A program made the translations under genes and the position numbers. From Symbiodinium natans (Eukaryota > Sar > Dinophyceae > Suessiales > Symbiodiniaceae), in the NCBI GenBank assembly GCA_905221605.1, contig CAJNDS010002474.1, positions 336,501-400,500 on the forward strand: 64,000 bases of DNA, in the 5' to 3' direction. Under the pieces are notes generated by a model. It saw only the letters and a program-made list of their open reading frames with translations. It was not told the DNA's origin and did no database searches. The stretch's first letter is position 1. The number at the start of each line of letters is the position of its first letter. Positions 50,514 to 58,754 of this stretch are shown piece after piece.

Positions 50514-53500
50514 CTACGAGAGCATACTGCAGACTCGACCCCTCAAGCTAAGGTACGCGCGCCGCACCTGATCGCAGGGCAGCTTGAAGGTTTCGGGTAA
50601 GGCATCGCAGGACATACTGCGTGAAGGCGGATCGGCAATGTTGGATGCTGAGGGAACACGACAGAACCAAGGCATGATCATGTCGGTCTCACAAACAGTC
50701 GCACACACGTGGCAAATCCTGGTGACTGACATGGATTTGGAGTAACCCTTGACCAAGGCGAACTTGGCACCTTCGTTGTCATTGAAAGCTACCACGTTGG
50801 TGCTCCGTAGATGGCCCCTCCATAGCTGGATGCCAAGTAAGGTCGCCATTGTCTCGAGTTCGCCAATCCCGGTGCGGGCTGTGTGGGAAATGAGAGGCTG
50901 GATGTCATCGGCTGACAAAGGAAGGCAATACCACGACTTCACCGAACCTAGGGAAGACACCAGCACCCCGCCTAAACCACCATCACCAGCGTCGTGGAAA
51001 CATGCATCGGTAAAAAGGAACCACGTGTCCTTGGCAGTTGGTAACACACGCCGGGGAGAGCCCTCAACGATTCTTTGTCTCAAGTACTTCAGAGCGCGGC
51101 TCAAGTCATCAGCAATGCGCGTCTTGAAAGGAATCGCATGGGTATGCGCAGACAGCAACTTCAGAGCAAATTTCCCCGAGTGACCGAGGACCTGTGCATC
51201 AGCGAAGGCCAGCTTGCCGCGCATCTCGAGCGATTGAGAATGATTGAGGGTCCCCCTTGCAAGTGCTTCGCTAACTAGGCTGTCTAGAGCATCTTTCCTT
51301 CTGAGGGTATTGTCCACGATGACCACACCGGAACATGTCTCGGAAAGATCAAAGGCCACTCCGAGGGCTTCAACCCGGTCACTAAAAACGTCAGCCTTTG
51401 GACCGACCTCATCATACTGCCAGCCCAATAGGCGAAACAGCATCGCCATGGTCGTGTCGGTGTTGGCAGCAAGAGTGCATGTTGACGCAGATATGAAGTC
51501 GTCGTAATAGGACGTCAGCGGCACAAGCAAGCACCGGAGTGCGATCCACTGGATGCACCTCGAGCACCTAATGAAACCATTGACTGATGCACGCGACCCA
51601 AATGGTAGGCAAGGCTGGCGAAATAGGTATGATTTCCCATCCTTTGGGCAGAACACTGCCACTATGGCAAAACGTGACGACTCCCTCGACACACATAGCT
51701 GTCGATATGCGGATGTCAAGTCGTAAGACCTACCTAGGAGAGCACCAGACCTCCCCTTGCGCAACAAGCCGTTCGAGAGTTTGCTGAACATGGCGGCTGC
51801 CACGTCGGCAGTGTCCACGGTTGGCTGCTCAAGTGTGGTTACGCAACTATTGACACCAGATCGAGAGTAGTCGTCGATCGGGCGCACTTTGCCATTCTGC
51901 AACAAAGGAAAGCGGGGTGATGCTATCTCCCCCGGGCCTAAGTCAGACCACTCGAGCGGTCCCTGCAACCATCCTTGTTCGACCTCCAGCAGGGTCTTCT
52001 CCCAAAGCTTCTCATCGAGCTCCAGATCGCCACAAGAACGCAAACTTGCACGCAAGGCATCATTGGCACGACACGCATTGGCGCTAAGGGCCTCAGGCTC
52101 AAGAGAAGCAGGGGTGACCTTGCCAGGCAGCACACCAGAAGGCGGCGCCACTCCCACTAAGTCAAAACCATGGTGCATGTCCCTAGCTAGTGTGCAATCG
52201 CCGTAACCCTCCGATAAAAGGATCTCATCAAGCAGCTGCAGCCTCTTTCGTCCAAGGATAGCGCGCATTGCAGGATCTTGGATGTGCCAATCAGGATCGG
52301 GGTTCTCCTGGATGGCCTTGGCACGAGCCGTCCAATGCGCAAGCCATGCCGCACGCTTAGTGACAACTGAAGCCTCAGGCATGACAAGCAACGCATCGAT
52401 ACACTCCTCCATGGCTTGGGGCAAGCTACCATAGAGGCTCCTCGGATGCCCCACCTGCACGGCCTTGCGGACGAACTCGGCTTCAGAGTGGTAAACACCG
52501 AAGGTGTACAAGTGGGTATCGCATGCAGCCGCAGAAGCACAAGGTAGCTTAGAGTGCACGGGACCAGAGTCGGCGACATTTTCCAAGCGTTGCTCGACAG
52601 GTGCATCGTGGACTGGAGGCACAGTAGGAGACGGCGTGTCGACCCACGGCAACGGAAAGCCTAAGCTAAGCAGATAACGAACCTCTTTGGCACTGAGGGC
52701 ACAACCTCTTTGCGGTGTGTAGCCAATAACCACGACTCTTTGTCCATGCCACGGCATGACGCAATGAAACTTTCTCGCATCAAAGCGCACCGGGGCTCTT
52801 GCAATGTCGTGCAACACCCCCGGCAGCTTACCTGATGGCGTGTGCTTGTGAACTTTGCCCGCCGGGTCGTGAGCCCACACAAACCCTTCCGAAAAGTCCG
52901 AAAGTGCAACCCCATAGTTGAGTGTACCCTCTTGATTGCACATATCTTTGTGCATGCCCTGTAACATATCGCAAAAGATAGCAACGCATGAAAACCTGGC
53001 ATCGGGGATCTGATGCCTGAGGAACCGGACCAGTGCTCGGGTGAACACAGGGAACATGGAAGCATTCTTTCGGACGCCGACACAGCCTCCCATGGCATAA
53101 GCACCTGATGACCAAGATTTTTCGCTCGCGCGAATCCCGGCCATGCGTTTAGAAGGGTCAGCATCATGCAAAGCAAATATGCTCAAGAGCTCCTCCCGTG
53201 TGGGCACATCGCCCAAACGGCTGGCAGCCAGCTCAGCTTCATGCGAGAAAACATCCTGATTTGTGTCCACACACGATGCAGCACTCACCTTCTGTGGGTT
53301 AGGGCGCCCGGTCTCAGAACTCGTGACCATGGGCAGCTTAGAGAGCTTAGGGGAAAAGGAGTGGGCCGCAGACGTCGAGGCCGTAGTTAACTTAGGGTGA
53401 GGAAGGGAAGGTCCACAGAAGGGAGAATCGGATCCCCCCACTGCTGCACTTGCTCCTTGGCCATCCTTCCCCCGTTGAGAACCAGGGAGTAAGTGCTTGG

Positions 53501-54479
53501 ATCCTGCAGGCACGCACACGTCACCCACGACCAGCTCGTGCTTCAGTTTGCCGTCCTGAAGAGGGGGCAGCTCCGGGAGGCGAACATTGGCAATGCACTT
53601 AAACTCAGGCACCAGGCAAAGGTGCGAACGTCGGGGCTGCAAGCCGGCAGCCACCTGTGCCAAATGCAAGGGAGCGGGGCCGGGAGCGAGGGGCGGGAAC
53701 CGCAAGAACCCGAGAATGGCAGTCCCCACAGCATCATAAAAGGCAGCAACAGCCTCTGGAGGCACACGATTGGTGGTTGTGGCAGTGGACACATGCACAT
53801 GCTGACATGGAATAGCCAAATGACGGAATGCTTCCGGATGACGAGTGGCCAACCTGACAGGCGAGCGGTGCATATGGCCAAACTGGCACATGTTGACAGT
53901 AAGGGACGGCAGGGAGCTGGCCCACTCATCTTGCCAAAACAGAGATCGCTCACGACACTCAAGGGACCAAGGGGTAGAGGTGTCGTCGCAGTGTTTAATG
54001 AGTTGGCGGGTCAAAGACAACACAGCGGAAGCATCATCACCCAAAGGGCTTAAGTGGGCTTTGTGTGCAATCGGGAAGACAGTAGATGGACACCGAATGT
54101 GCACCCACAAGCACAGTTCCTCACGTGCCCATGAGGCACACAGCGCAAGCCCTGCAGGGCTCAAGAGATCGGCATGAACGATGGGGGCACGTGATGTGGC
54201 AGAACACCCGTAACCCACCCCAAAGGAACAAGGCAAAGCACGACGCACTGCAGCCGTGAATTGGGCATGTTTAGCAAAGACCTCAAGGCAAAAACCTCGC
54301 GGAGTCTCGCCCACACATTGCGTGACGGGTTTAACAAGCCGAGGCACCTGGCTTTGCACACCAAAATCAGCAGGCAACGAAGCACGGTCAACGGCAGAAC
54401 AAGGAAAATTGACATCATCTGTGGACGATGTAGGAACAGCGACAGCCACAAGGTCGCCTGTGCACAGGTCTGCTGATAG
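50514..54479 (-). CDS. Reverse transcriptase - RNase H polyprotein part
   Basis: This part copies element RNA into DNA. The RT domain is about 52000-51330: motif A SYDLTSAYRQL, motif B LPFGSRASVNGFI and motif C YYDD (51509-51498). RNase H is about 51020-50630: FTDACFHDAG (Asp), GELETMATLLG (Glu), AFNDNEGA (Asp) and SNIADPPSR (Asp). All catalytic acids are present and the frame is intact. Upstream, at about 52925-52740, NYGVALSDFSEGFVWAHD ... RKFHCVMPWHGQRVVVIGYTP resembles a double-stranded beta-helix dioxygenase-like fold; this is a guess. The frame is continuous with Gag apart from one TGA. A GTG at 54449 is an unlikely start. It ends 6 bp before repeat B1. Confidence 0.88.
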   Translation of the reverse strand, partial: LSADLCTGDLVAVAVPTSSTDDVNFPCSAVDRASLPADFGVQSQVPRLVKPVTQCVGETPRGFCLEVFAKHAQFTAAVRRALPCSFGVGYGCSATSRAPIVHADLLSPAGLALCASWAREELCLWVHIRCPSTVFPIAHKAHLSPLGDDASAVLSLTRQLIKHCDDTSTPWSLECRERSLFWQDEWASSLPSLTVNMCQFGHMHRSPVRLATRHPEAFRHLAIPCQHVHVSTATTTNRVPPEAVAAFYDAVGTAILGFLRFPPLAPGPAPLHLAQVAAGLQPRRSHLCLVPEFKCIANVRLPELPPLQDGKLKHELVVGDVCVPAGSKHLLPGSQRGKDGQGASAAVGGSDSPFCGPSLPHPKLTTASTSAAHSFSPKLSKLPMVTSSETGRPNPQKVSAASCVDTNQDVFSHEAELAASRLGDVPTREELLSIFALHDADPSKRMAGIRASEKSWSSGAYAMGGCVGVRKNASMFPVFTRALVRFLRHQIPDARFSCVAIFCDMLQGMHKDMCNQEGTLNYGVALSDFSEGFVWAHDPAGKVHKHTPSGKLPGVLHDIARAPVRFDARKFHCVMPWHGQRVVVIGYTPQRGCALSAKEVRYLLSLGFPLPWVDTPSPTVPPVHDAPVEQRLENVADSGPVHSKLPCASAAACDTHLYTFGVYHSEAEFVRKAVQVGHPRSLYGSLPQAMEECIDALLVMPEASVVTKRAAWLAHWTARAKAIQENPDPDWHIQDPAMRAILGRKRLQLLDEILLSEGYGDCTLARDMHHGFDLVGVAPPSGVLPGKVTPASLEPEALSANACRANDALRASLRSCGDLELDEKLWEKTLLEVEQGWLQGPLEWSDLGPGEIASPRFPLLQNGKVRPIDDYSRSGVNSCVTTLEQPTVDTADVAAAMFSKLSNGLLRKGRSGALLGRSYDLTSAYRQLCVSRESSRFAIVAVFCPKDGKSYLFRQPCLPFGSRASVNGFIRCSRCIQWIALRCLLVPLTSYYDDFISASTCTLAANTDTTMAMLFRLLGWQYDEVGPKADVFSDRVEALGVAFDLSETCSGVVIVDNTLRRKDALDSLVSEALARGTLNHSQSLEMRGKLAFADAQVLGHSGKFALKLLSAHTHAIPFKTRIADDLSRALKYLRQRIVEGSPRRVLPTAKDTWFLFTDACFHDAGDGGLGGVLVSSLGSVKSWYCLPLSADDIQPLISHTARTGIGELETMATLLGIQLWRGHLRSTNVVAFNDNEGAKFALVKGYSKSMSVTRICHVCATVCETDMIMPWFCRVPSASNIADPPSRSMSCDALPETFKLPCDQVRRAYLSLRGRVCSMLS

Positions 54480-54485
54480 TCACTC
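54474..54485 (-). promoter_or_regulatory. Candidate stop-codon readthrough site (UGA CUA)
   Basis: The Gag stop TGA (54482-54480) is followed directly by CTA, the classical UGA-CUA readthrough context. The downstream frame is open from that codon to 50514 with no early ATG. The first in-frame Met lies well into the protein, so readthrough would be the simplest way to make Gag-Pol. Confidence 0.6.
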
Positions 54486-55697
54486 AGCAGAAGTAGCAAC
54501 GTCAGCAGCTTCATTGGCTTTCGGGCACTGGGAGAAGGGGTGCTTGCCATAGCAATTGGGTCTGCAACACACATGCTCGAACTTGCAGGCTTTGCCCTTT
54601 TTGCACTTGCCCAAGTTATAGTTGAAACAAATCGGCTTATTCTTGGGAGTCCTGCTATGGCAACCCTGAAGCTCCTTGGGCACGGGATCGCGAGTGGTCT
54701 TGGCCTTCTTCTTGTCGCCACCTTCATCGCCATCGCCCGAATGCTTGCGCTTGTCTCCCTTGCCTTTGCCTTTGCCCTTGCCCTTCTCCGGTGTCGGCAG
54801 CAAGAAGTACATGATCTCAGTGTTGCCCGGCAAATTGCGAAACTCTGCATCCAGTGGCAGCGAGCCATCGGCGAGGGCTTTCAGCCCTCCATTGGCTCTA
54901 CGGGCCAGCTCGACGAAGACTTGGCGATCCGCACGAAGGACCTGGGCACGAGAGACCCGGGAGAAGTTTGGAGGTGGATCCTGGTTCATCACATCGAACA
55001 GACGCTCGATCCACTTCTGCATCACATCAAAGCTGGCGAGGCCCACGAGATCCATGGCCAAGGCGCGCCTCATGAAACTCAGGTAAAGCTCGTGATCTGA
55101 GGTGATGTTCATTGTATTGGTGATTTCCTCATCCTTCACGATGAGGCCCGACTTGCTTGCATCCAGCTGCACAGACTTCGGTGCCTTGCTGCCGGCCAAC
55201 TCCTGATCCCGGGTGATGCATTCATCAGGTGGGACAAAGCGAAGCTCTTCGGTCTCTCTCATGTGAGCAAAACGATCGTAGAGGCTGTGCGCACATTGCC
55301 ATGCACCTTTGGCCAGAGGCAGTCCCTTCAAGCGAGCTGCTTGCTGCTCTATCCGCAGAGCACGTTCTGCAGCCGGCAGCTTGCGTGGAGCATCTTCACC
55401 AACCTGCACCGAACTCCGAAGCTCGGCGATGCAAAGTGTCTGAGCTTCAAAGACCAAGCGCTTAAGTGCTGCATTGTCGCCCAAAGAGAGAGCGACACCT
55501 GGTCGAAGTTTGCCAGCAAAGTCCTCGATGTTGGTGTCAGTCGCGGGCGTGCCTGGTAAGCTGACTGCATAGGAGACCTTGGACAAGGTGTCAACTTGCG
55601 CAGCGATCATCGCCTTGGTCCATTCATCAGAGAGGCCGACCTTTTCACATTGCTTCTCCAAAGCAGGCGTCGATGCCAACACGGAAGTGGCCGCCAT
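54480..55697 (-). CDS. Gag-like protein with CCCH zinc finger
   Basis: Gag proteins form the retrotransposon particle and bind its RNA. The first ATG of the frame is at 55697 (the frame is open a few codons further, with only a TTG). Most of the protein is helical without known motifs. A lysine/glycine-rich linker (GKGKGKGDKRKHSGDGDEGG) precedes a C-x7-C-x5-C-x3-H finger (CFNYNLGKCKKGKACKFEH) and a second Cys/His cluster (CCRPNCYGKHPFSQC). The frame ends in TGA at 54482-54480, and the RT frame continues in the same phase. Confidence 0.7.
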   Translation of the reverse strand: MAATSVLASTPALEKQCEKVGLSDEWTKAMIAAQVDTLSKVSYAVSLPGTPATDTNIEDFAGKLRPGVALSLGDNAALKRLVFEAQTLCIAELRSSVQVGEDAPRKLPAAERALRIEQQAARLKGLPLAKGAWQCAHSLYDRFAHMRETEELRFVPPDECITRDQELAGSKAPKSVQLDASKSGLIVKDEEITNTMNITSDHELYLSFMRRALAMDLVGLASFDVMQKWIERLFDVMNQDPPPNFSRVSRAQVLRADRQVFVELARRANGGLKALADGSLPLDAEFRNLPGNTEIMYFLLPTPEKGKGKGKGKGDKRKHSGDGDEGGDKKKAKTTRDPVPKELQGCHSRTPKNKPICFNYNLGKCKKGKACKFEHVCCRPNCYGKHPFSQCPKANEAADVATSAE

Positions 55698-55994
55698 GTT
55701 GCTGTCTTGAGGCAAAATGCCTTATGAAGATGCACGCTGAGCAAGCAGTCCAATCCAGGTGGTTTGTATCAGTTCATAACAGGCAGCACAAGTGTAATGC
55801 GTTCCTAAACCAAATCCCCAAACATCACTGTCAAGACTCGGCTGCACACCACCACACGCGAGTGCACTCAAAGTGGACGGCATATATCAAATCCAAGCAC
55901 GATCAAATGCAAGCGACTCGCACACGAGTTTCTTTAGCTGCGTTCAGCCACGTTCAGAAAACAAAATTGCATCGGCTCCCCTCGTTCCACACCA

Positions 55995-58151
55995 TCATGT
56001 GGATGCTCTGGGTGCGCTCAGCGCGTCTAAGGCAGCCACCATACCGCCTTTCGACGTGATCAGTTCACCACGAAAACATGTCGAGCAGCGTGTCCATTTC
56101 GACACAGAGCCCTCAGGAAGATACAGGTAGGCATTCCCACCCGTTCTACGCGAGCACTTGGTCATCTCCGAGCCTTGCACCGCCTTGTGCAGCATCTTTG
56201 AACCTCTGTGCTGCCATAACGGGCCCGGCGCATCAAAACTTTGGGCAGCTCCGGCATTCCGAAGGATGCCCTCCTCGGCAATCGATTGCCCTGAGGACGC
56301 GTTGCTGTCACTTGAGCTACTGCTATCTGACTCATCGCTACTTGCATCCCCTGCATCGCGCTCAGACTCAACACCGGGCAGGGCAGTGTTGTCAGGCAAG
56401 GCACCCCCCCAGGAGGGAGGGGATGTCTCATCAACGTCATCATCAGCATGATCCCGAACTCCACCTTCCATAAACTCGCCAGGTGCATCCTGTGCAAGAA
56501 GCGGGCTCTCCGGAAACTCCTGTGGGGAGCGAGGGGCGCACGCACCTGCATCTGGGCCCAACATATCGCTGGGAGACACGGCAGGTTCACTAGCAAGGAT
56601 CCCACGTCGCTTCGGGTTATCAAAACGAAAGTCTGCATGTGAAGGTGCAAAAGCGGCGCAGTCGGACAACCAACCCGACCTGGAGGCATCTGGTTTGAAC
56701 ACCCCTGCTTTGATTTCCTTCAGCATGGCGACATAGGAGCGCAGCGGTGCGCTGAGAAGTTCACGTGAGTAGACCGCACGCGATTTGGACCCAGTGACAT
56801 GGTGACCCAACATCAAACAATCGAACTCGGGCAAACCCCTCTTGCCACACCAGTTCAGAGTGGTGACCTTGAGGGAGTGTGATGATACCCCTGAAGAAGC
56901 ATCCACTTCCAAGGCACTCCGTAGGATGGCTGACGCCTCTGCGCTGCTGCATTTCCGCTTAGAGACCCCTGAAAAACCCGGAACCCTCACCAAAGGTCCT
57001 AAGGGGGATGCATCCCACGGAAACCCAAGTGCGACGCCTGCTTGGTACCATGCACTGGCCCAGTCATGGCCTGACAAGCTGAACATGGGGGCAACCAGTG
57101 GCATGGCACGCTTGGCAGCTTTCTTGCAATTCCTAGTCTTGTGATGGGAGGTCTGTGCTTCAATAAAACCTTCAGTAGGAGCCCCACATCCGTCAAACAA
57201 GATAAAATCAAGCAAGCGATGATCGGACCACCTCGATCTAGAGTATAGCGTGAAAAGCATCCCGCCCAAAAGGAACTTGTCTTGCACACAAGTCTCGCTG
57301 GAGGTCGTTCGAATTTCAAGTTGGATGACTTGCTCAACACGCAATGCTGTGGCTTGCTTCAGGGGACCACTATCAGCAATCAGCCTCTTCGCCCTGCCCT
57401 GAAGGCGCCTGTCGCTCAAGATCTCAGCACTAAAGGGGATGTCGACCACATGATGCGCAAAATTGATGGCCTGAAACAGAGTAGCAGTGGCACTTGCATA
57501 CCCTTTAGTACCCTTTAGTGACTCGATATAACACGAAAGAGACTTGATGCTCCAGGGCCACGGGGACTTGCCTTGCTCTACATGCCACCGGAAACAACGC
57601 AACAAGTCATTGGCTCTCTTTGACGCTGTTCTCGGAGCCTTCAACCCCAAGACATCACGGATGATATCTTCCCGAGCAGTGCCGTCCTCGGACCAGAAGC
57701 TGTCCTGAAGCATGGCACCTGTGCTTCCCTGGTGCTCGCACAAAATGAACACAGTAACCCACTTGCTCAAAGCGATGTTCCACAAATGCTCATCACTGTC
57801 AGCATTTTCATCTCTGGAGGCTTTAGCAGAACACTCATGAAACAAATGCGCATGCTTGCGTTTCCCAGAAGCACTCTGCACGGGCGCAGGTTCCGGCGGA
57901 GGGGAGGCAACCCCAGGTATGGGCACAAGAGAAGGTTGCCTCAGCACTGGTGGAGACAACACACCGGCCATTCCCTCACCAAAGATGGCCTTGAACGATC
58001 CGGTTTCCCAAGGGAATTTAGGCATGTTGTCAGGAATTGCAGCAAGCTGTGCCTCCACAAGCAACCTGTCGATGTCAAAGCAGCTAACCTCCCCCCCTTG
58101 AGAAGCTGATGCAGACATGGGCGGTGCGGAACTTGAGCCGGGCGCGGACAT
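55995..58151 (-). CDS. Tyrosine recombinase of the retrotransposon
   Basis: Tyrosine recombinases integrate DIRS-like elements through a circular intermediate in place of a DDE integrase. The ATG at 58151 opens a 718-codon frame. The catalytic pattern is visible: SRSRWSDHR (Arg at about 305-307), HSLKVTT (His425, with the R/K position held by Lys428), LGHH (H450-H451) and the nucleophile Tyr461 in RAVYSREL. About 300 residues before the catalytic domain and 250 after it are extra. The C-terminal part is acidic and serine-rich (DESDSSSSSDSNASS). The frame is intact. Its place upstream of gag is unusual for DIRS-like elements. Confidence 0.8.
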   Translation of the reverse strand: MSAPGSSSAPPMSASASQGGEVSCFDIDRLLVEAQLAAIPDNMPKFPWETGSFKAIFGEGMAGVLSPPVLRQPSLVPIPGVASPPPEPAPVQSASGKRKHAHLFHECSAKASRDENADSDEHLWNIALSKWVTVFILCEHQGSTGAMLQDSFWSEDGTAREDIIRDVLGLKAPRTASKRANDLLRCFRWHVEQGKSPWPWSIKSLSCYIESLKGTKGYASATATLFQAINFAHHVVDIPFSAEILSDRRLQGRAKRLIADSGPLKQATALRVEQVIQLEIRTTSSETCVQDKFLLGGMLFTLYSRSRWSDHRLLDFILFDGCGAPTEGFIEAQTSHHKTRNCKKAAKRAMPLVAPMFSLSGHDWASAWYQAGVALGFPWDASPLGPLVRVPGFSGVSKRKCSSAEASAILRSALEVDASSGVSSHSLKVTTLNWCGKRGLPEFDCLMLGHHVTGSKSRAVYSRELLSAPLRSYVAMLKEIKAGVFKPDASRSGWLSDCAAFAPSHADFRFDNPKRRGILASEPAVSPSDMLGPDAGACAPRSPQEFPESPLLAQDAPGEFMEGGVRDHADDDVDETSPPSWGGALPDNTALPGVESERDAGDASSDESDSSSSSDSNASSGQSIAEEGILRNAGAAQSFDAPGPLWQHRGSKMLHKAVQGSEMTKCSRRTGGNAYLYLPEGSVSKWTRCSTCFRGELITSKGGMVAALDALSAPRAST

Positions 58152-58166
58152 CAGACGGCACTCTGA

Positions 58167-58478
58167 TCAAGCAGACAGCTGCAAAAGCTGTCGGGTGCAC
58201 GCGTGGATCCTGTGGCCACTGCAAGCCAAACGGAACCAAGCCTGGGGATTAAGGCACAAGAAAACCCTGGAGCCCTCCGCAGTTGACAACAGAACCCCGG
58301 AAAAGGAGCTCTCGAGCACGTAACTGAAAAGGTCAGGGGGCGCAGCCACTCGGCGCTCAAGCAGGTCAAGATGGAAGCAGCGAGGCCGGATGAGGACTGG
58401 TCGAAATGCAGCACGCTGAGGCAGAGGCGGCCAATCCCAGCTGATGCTCGAATCGCTCGAAGACGAGCTGGTGTCCAT
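58167..58478 (-). CDS. Short serine-rich ORF upstream of the recombinase (ORF0)
   Basis: ATG at 58478, 103 codons, starting MDTSSSSSDSSISWDWPPLP. It ends at TGA 58169-58167 and is in the same frame as the recombinase, with only five codons between the stop and the recombinase ATG. No domain was recognised. It may be a leader peptide, an N-terminal extension reached by readthrough, or chance. Confidence 0.3.
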   Translation of the reverse strand: MDTSSSSSDSSISWDWPPLPQRAAFRPVLIRPRCFHLDLLERRVAAPPDLFSYVLESSFSGVLLSTAEGSRVFLCLNPQAWFRLACSGHRIHACTRQLLQLSA

Positions 58479-58590
58479 CCGCTGAGACCACCCGGGGTCT
58501 CAGCTTGCACGACCCCTAGAGGGAAGACCCTTAGCGCCCAGGACCTCTAGAGCAGCGGCACCCTTACGAGATTAGCGGAGCCCCAAACAC

Positions 58591-58754
58591 ACAAAATTTT
58601 GATCCTCTGAGCTGCACACAGCCACACTGCGACGGAGAGATCAAAATTCACATGGTGAACAAATCAATCATGTTCATGAAAATTCATGCACCCATGAATT
58701 GCAAAAGTATAAAATGAAAATAAGGTGCTGTCTCGCTTGCGAGAAGGCGCTCTT
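58591..58754 (-). repeat. Split direct repeat A1 (164 bp)
   Basis: 5' terminal repeat of the element in minus orientation. Its outer edge at 58754 is the junction with the interrupted gene. Confidence 0.92.

Larger units (their letters stand above)
49759..58754 (-). mobile_element. PAT/Ngaro-type (DIRS-like) tyrosine-recombinase retrotransposon
   Basis: In minus-strand order: A1 (58754-58591), ORFs, B1 (50507-50223), A2 (50224-50061), B2 (50041-49757). These are the split direct repeats typical of PAT/Ngaro-type elements. A copies look identical and B copies differ at one base, so the insertion is young. Joining the element's two ends (GAAAAT to AAGAGC) recreates the internal B1/A2 junction exactly, as the circular-intermediate model expects. 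There is no target-site duplication. Coding order is ORF0, tyrosine recombinase, Gag, RT/RNase H. Length is about 8996 bp. Confidence 0.88.
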
